Assembly: GCA_021154065.1 (NCBI GenBank)
Contig: JAJKJG010000321.1
Span: 1 to 7,947 of the forward strand
From: Methylobacterium sp.
GTDB lineage: Bacteria; Pseudomonadota; Alphaproteobacteria; Rhizobiales; Beijerinckiaceae
Direction: 5' to 3'
Length of the DNA: 7,947 bases
Each line of letters begins with the position of its first letter. Positions within the stretch are counted from its first letter, which is position 1. Of the stretch, positions 6,246-7,947 are shown piece after piece. Below the pieces are notes generated by a model that had not been told where the DNA came from, did no database searches, and worked only from the letters and a program-made list of their open reading frames with translations. Position numbers and translations under genes: made by a program.

Positions 6246-7442
6246 CTAGTAGGTCTCCACGTGATAGCGGCCGCTTGCCCGCATCTCGGGCTTGAGCGCC
6301 GCCCAATCGAGGCCGGCGTGACGGCAGACATCGGCGAAGGCTTCGTCGACGCCGCTTTCCATGCCCTTGAGGCCGCAGATGTAGATGTGGGTGGCGGGCT
6401 CCTTGAGGAGCGCCGCGACGGCGGCCTCCTCGGCGCGCAGCCGGTCCTGCACGTAGGTCTTGGGCTCGCCGGCGACGCGCGAGTAGCACAGGTGCTGCGT
6501 CAGGAGGCTCTTCGGCACCTTCTGCAGCGGGCCGAAATAGGGCAGCTCCGCCGGCCGCCGCGCGCCGAAGAACAGCACCAGCTTGCCGGTCGCCTGCGGC
6601 ATCGCGCGGCGGCGGCGCTCGGTGAAGGCGCGGAACGGCGCCGAGCCGGTGCCGGTGCAGATCATGACGATGTGCGCCGCCGGATCGTTCGGGATCAGGA
6701 AGGTCGCGCCGAACGGCCCCGTCACGTCGACCTTGGCGCCCTTCGGCAGATCGCAGAGATAATTCGAGCAGACGCCGCCCGCCTCGCGCTTCACGGTGAG
6801 CGAGACGTTGTTGGCGTTCGGCTTCTCGCCGTCGCGCGGGCTCGCGACCGAGTAGAGCCGGACCTGGTGGGCCAGGCCCTTGGCGTCGAGGCCCGGCGGC
6901 AGGATGCCGATGCTCTGGCCTTCGAGCACCGGGAACGGCGTCTCGTGGAAATCGAGGATGATGTGGCGGACGTCGTTCTCGGCGGCGTTGTCGGTGAGGC
7001 GGAAATTGCCGACGACGGTCGCTCTGGCGGGCTTGTTGCGGTTGTAGAGGTTGACCGTCGGCTTCGATGCGGACGCCGGCGCCACCGCCTTGCCGCCGAG
7101 GCCCTTGCGCGCCTCCTCGAGCAGCGCCCCGACCTCGTCCTCGAGCGCCTCGATCGCGGCGCCCGCCGCCTCCCCCTCCGGCATCTCCTCCTGCACCGGC
7201 AGTTCGCCCCAGGAGAACTGCTCGGCGTTGGTGTAGGGCCGCGCCACGATGCGCCAGTTGTCGATCGCGCCCGTCGGGCACGGCGCGATGCAGTCCATGC
7301 AGTAATTGCAGATCGCGGCATCGACGACGTAGTTGTTGTCGTTATGCGTGACGGCGTCGATCGGGCACGTCTCCTCGCAGGTGTTGCACCGGATGCAGAT
7401 CTCGGGATCGATCAGGTGCTGCTTTTTGAGAGGGGCGTTCAT
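6246..7442 (-). CDS. boxA: Benzoyl-CoA 2,3-epoxidase subunit BoxA (iron-sulfur flavoprotein reductase)
   Basis: BoxA takes electrons from NADPH and passes them to BoxB, which uses O2 to convert benzoyl-CoA to its 2,3-epoxide in the aerobic CoA-dependent benzoate route. The 398 residues show two 4Fe-4S ferredoxin clusters (Cys 16, 19, 22, 26 and 45, 48, 51, 55). An acidic, alanine-rich linker (about 85-125) follows. Then comes a ferredoxin-NADP reductase module with the FAD motif RLYSVASP (195-202), the pyridine-nucleotide loop [12 protein letters not shown] (262-273), CGLKGME (356-362) and a C-terminal aromatic residue (Tyr 398). The start at 7442 gives the standard opening [19 protein letters not shown]; the frame runs further upstream only through the repeat. 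No good Shine-Dalgarno precedes it; GGAA from the repeat edge, 10 bases upstream, is the best candidate. boxR follows after one base. Confidence 0.96.
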   Translation of the reverse strand: MNAPLKKQHLIDPEICIRCNTCEETCPIDAVTHNDNNYVVDAAICNYCMDCIAPCPTGAIDNWRIVARPYTNAEQFSWGELPVQEEMPEGEAAGAAIEALEDEVGALLEEARKGLGGKAVAPASASKPTVNLYNRNKPARATVVGNFRLTDNAAENDVRHIILDFHETPFPVLEGQSIGILPPGLDAKGLAHQVRLYSVASPRDGEKPNANNVSLTVKREAGGVCSNYLCDLPKGAKVDVTGPFGATFLIPNDPAAHIVMICTGTGSAPFRAFTERRRRAMPQATGKLVLFFGARRPAELPYFGPLQKVPKSLLTQHLCYSRVAGEPKTYVQDRLRAEEAAVAALLKEPATHIYICGLKGMESGVDEAFADVCRHAGLDWAALKPEMRASGRYHVETY

Positions 7443-7446
7443 GGTG

Positions 7447-7595
7447 CTGTCATTCCGGGGCGGCCGCGGAGCGGCCGAGCCCGGAACCCATGAACACCGG
7501 CGTTGGAGAAAGAAGCGGCACCGTCGAGACTCTTCCGGCAAGGATCGTGGTTATGGGTTCCGGGCTCGGCGCTGCGCGCCGCCCCGGAATGACAG
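7447..7595. repeat. Long intergenic palindrome, family A copy 2 (boxB / boxA gap)
   Basis: It has the same outer sequence as the copy at 1450-1579: CTGTCATTCCGGGGC at 7447-7461 and its reverse complement ending at 7595, plus the inner GCCCGGAACCCAT / ATGGGTTCCGGGC pairing (left arm to about 7491, right arm from about 7550). The small side hairpins (around 7461-7475 and 7567-7582) and the loop of about 58 bases differ from copy 1, as expected when base pairing is kept but sequence drifts. On the minus strand it starts 3 bp after the boxB stop and ends 4 bp before the boxA start, filling the gap. It may act as an mRNA stabiliser for boxB or as a brake on boxA. Confidence 0.92.
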
Positions 7596-7598
7596 TCC

Positions 7599-7947
7599 TC
7601 ACGCCGCGATCTTCACGTATTCGAAATCGCCGGGCTTGTTGTCGATGCCGACCTTCGGGGGCGCGATCCAGCCGGCGAACCGGCCGGGCTCGGCGACCGG
7701 CTTCATCAGCGCCTCGATGAAGTCGCCGTCCGCCTTCGAAGGCAGCCAGGCATCCTTGTCCTTCGCCCACGCCGCCTCGCCGATCGCCTGCCCTTGCGGC
7801 GAGACCTTCACGTCCTTGAACTAGCCGATGTGGCGGTGGAAGGCCTTGTGCGGCACCTTCAGGCGGAACGGGATGCCCGCCTTCTCGATCACCTTGTTCC
7901 AGCGCTCCACGCCGGCCACCGAGTCCTTGATGAAGTCGTCGCGCAGC
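7599..7947 (-). pseudogene. boxB: Benzoyl-CoA 2,3-epoxidase subunit BoxB, C-terminal part, with an in-frame amber stop
   Basis: BoxB is the di-iron oxygenase that epoxidises benzoyl-CoA. About 116 C-terminal codons are in the window; the rest lies beyond the right edge. The reading LRDDFIKDSVAGVERWNK...VPHKAFHRHIG, then stop, then FKDVKVSPQGQAIGEAAW..., ending GWIAPPKVGIDNKPGDFEY plus seven residues, is one uninterrupted BoxB tail except for TAG at 7821-7823. The protein would lose its last 73 residues. The codon use and family-like sequence continue unchanged beyond the stop, so the mutation is recent or is a sequence error. A GTG at 7811 could in principle restart a 70-residue fragment, but I see no reason to call that a gene. 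Identity as BoxB rests on the tail sequence plus adjacency to boxA; whether the gene is dead is unknown. Confidence 0.8.

Noticed and set aside
6245..6331. Upstream extension of boxR by 29 residues
   Set aside because: It overlaps the boxA C terminus in another frame. The ATG at 6244, one base past the boxA stop, is the natural start and family-like.
6102..7493. 463-codon plus-strand frame opposite boxA
   Set aside because: It is antisense to a certain gene (two 4Fe-4S clusters and a reductase fold on the minus strand), has shadow composition, and runs into the repeat.
7443..7541. Upstream extension of boxA by 33 residues
   Set aside because: It is translated repeat sequence. BoxA proteins begin at or near MNAP...[13 protein letters not shown].
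1450..7595. Composite transposon bounded by the two family A repeats
   Set aside because: The copies are palindromic intergenic repeats with no transposase or target duplication visible, and they lie inside two different operons. A dispersed repeat explains them better.
7599..7811. Independent 70-residue gene starting at GTG 7811
   Set aside because: It is the continuation of the BoxB C terminus beyond the amber codon, with family sequence also immediately upstream in the same frame.
1..7947. CRISPR array, tRNA, rRNA, integrase, toxin or phage genes
   Set aside because: No regularly spaced direct repeats, no tRNA-like cloverleaf ending in CCA context, and no mobile-element proteins were seen on either strand.

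Overview
The window is a GC-rich (roughly two-thirds G+C) chromosomal segment of an alphaproteobacterium, most likely a member of the Hyphomicrobiales near Bradyrhizobium or Bosea. That placement rests on gene content, codon use and the style of the intergenic palindromes; it is not a computed placement. The window holds two convergent operons that together look like an uptake-and-catabolism module for benzoate or a related aromatic acid.

Plus strand, 228-4935: a complete five-gene ABC importer of the branched-chain amino acid (HAAT/Liv) type. The order is a Tat-exported periplasmic binding protein, a LivH-type permease, a LivM-type permease, a LivG-type ATPase and a LivF-type ATPase. The last four genes are packed with 2-bp spacing or with overlaps (8 bp and ATGA). 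A 130-bp palindromic repeat separates the binding-protein gene from the permeases.

Minus strand, 7947-5306: the end of boxB (oxygenase component of benzoyl-CoA 2,3-epoxidase, running off the window), then boxA (its iron-sulfur flavoprotein reductase), then boxR (a regulator with an XRE helix-turn-helix fused to a shikimate-kinase-like domain). boxA and boxR are separated by a single base. A second copy of the same palindrome, 149 bp, fills nearly the whole boxB-boxA gap.

Between the convergent 3' ends (4936-5305) there is no convincing gene. This stretch holds a hairpin at the livF stop codon, a cluster of short perfect inverted repeats and a 119-bp palindrome of a different repeat family, just past the boxR stop.

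Inferred joint role: the importer brings in an aromatic acid and a CoA ligase outside the window activates it. BoxA and BoxB then epoxidise benzoyl-CoA, while BoxR senses benzoyl-CoA and controls the operon. The ABC substrate is inferred only from context.

The most notable points are an in-frame amber codon (7821-7823) in boxB about 73 codons before its natural end, and the same long palindrome placed directly after a stop codon inside both operons. I see no wholly unknown gene system; apart from a possible unidentified gene tail at the left edge, all the protein genes belong to known families.
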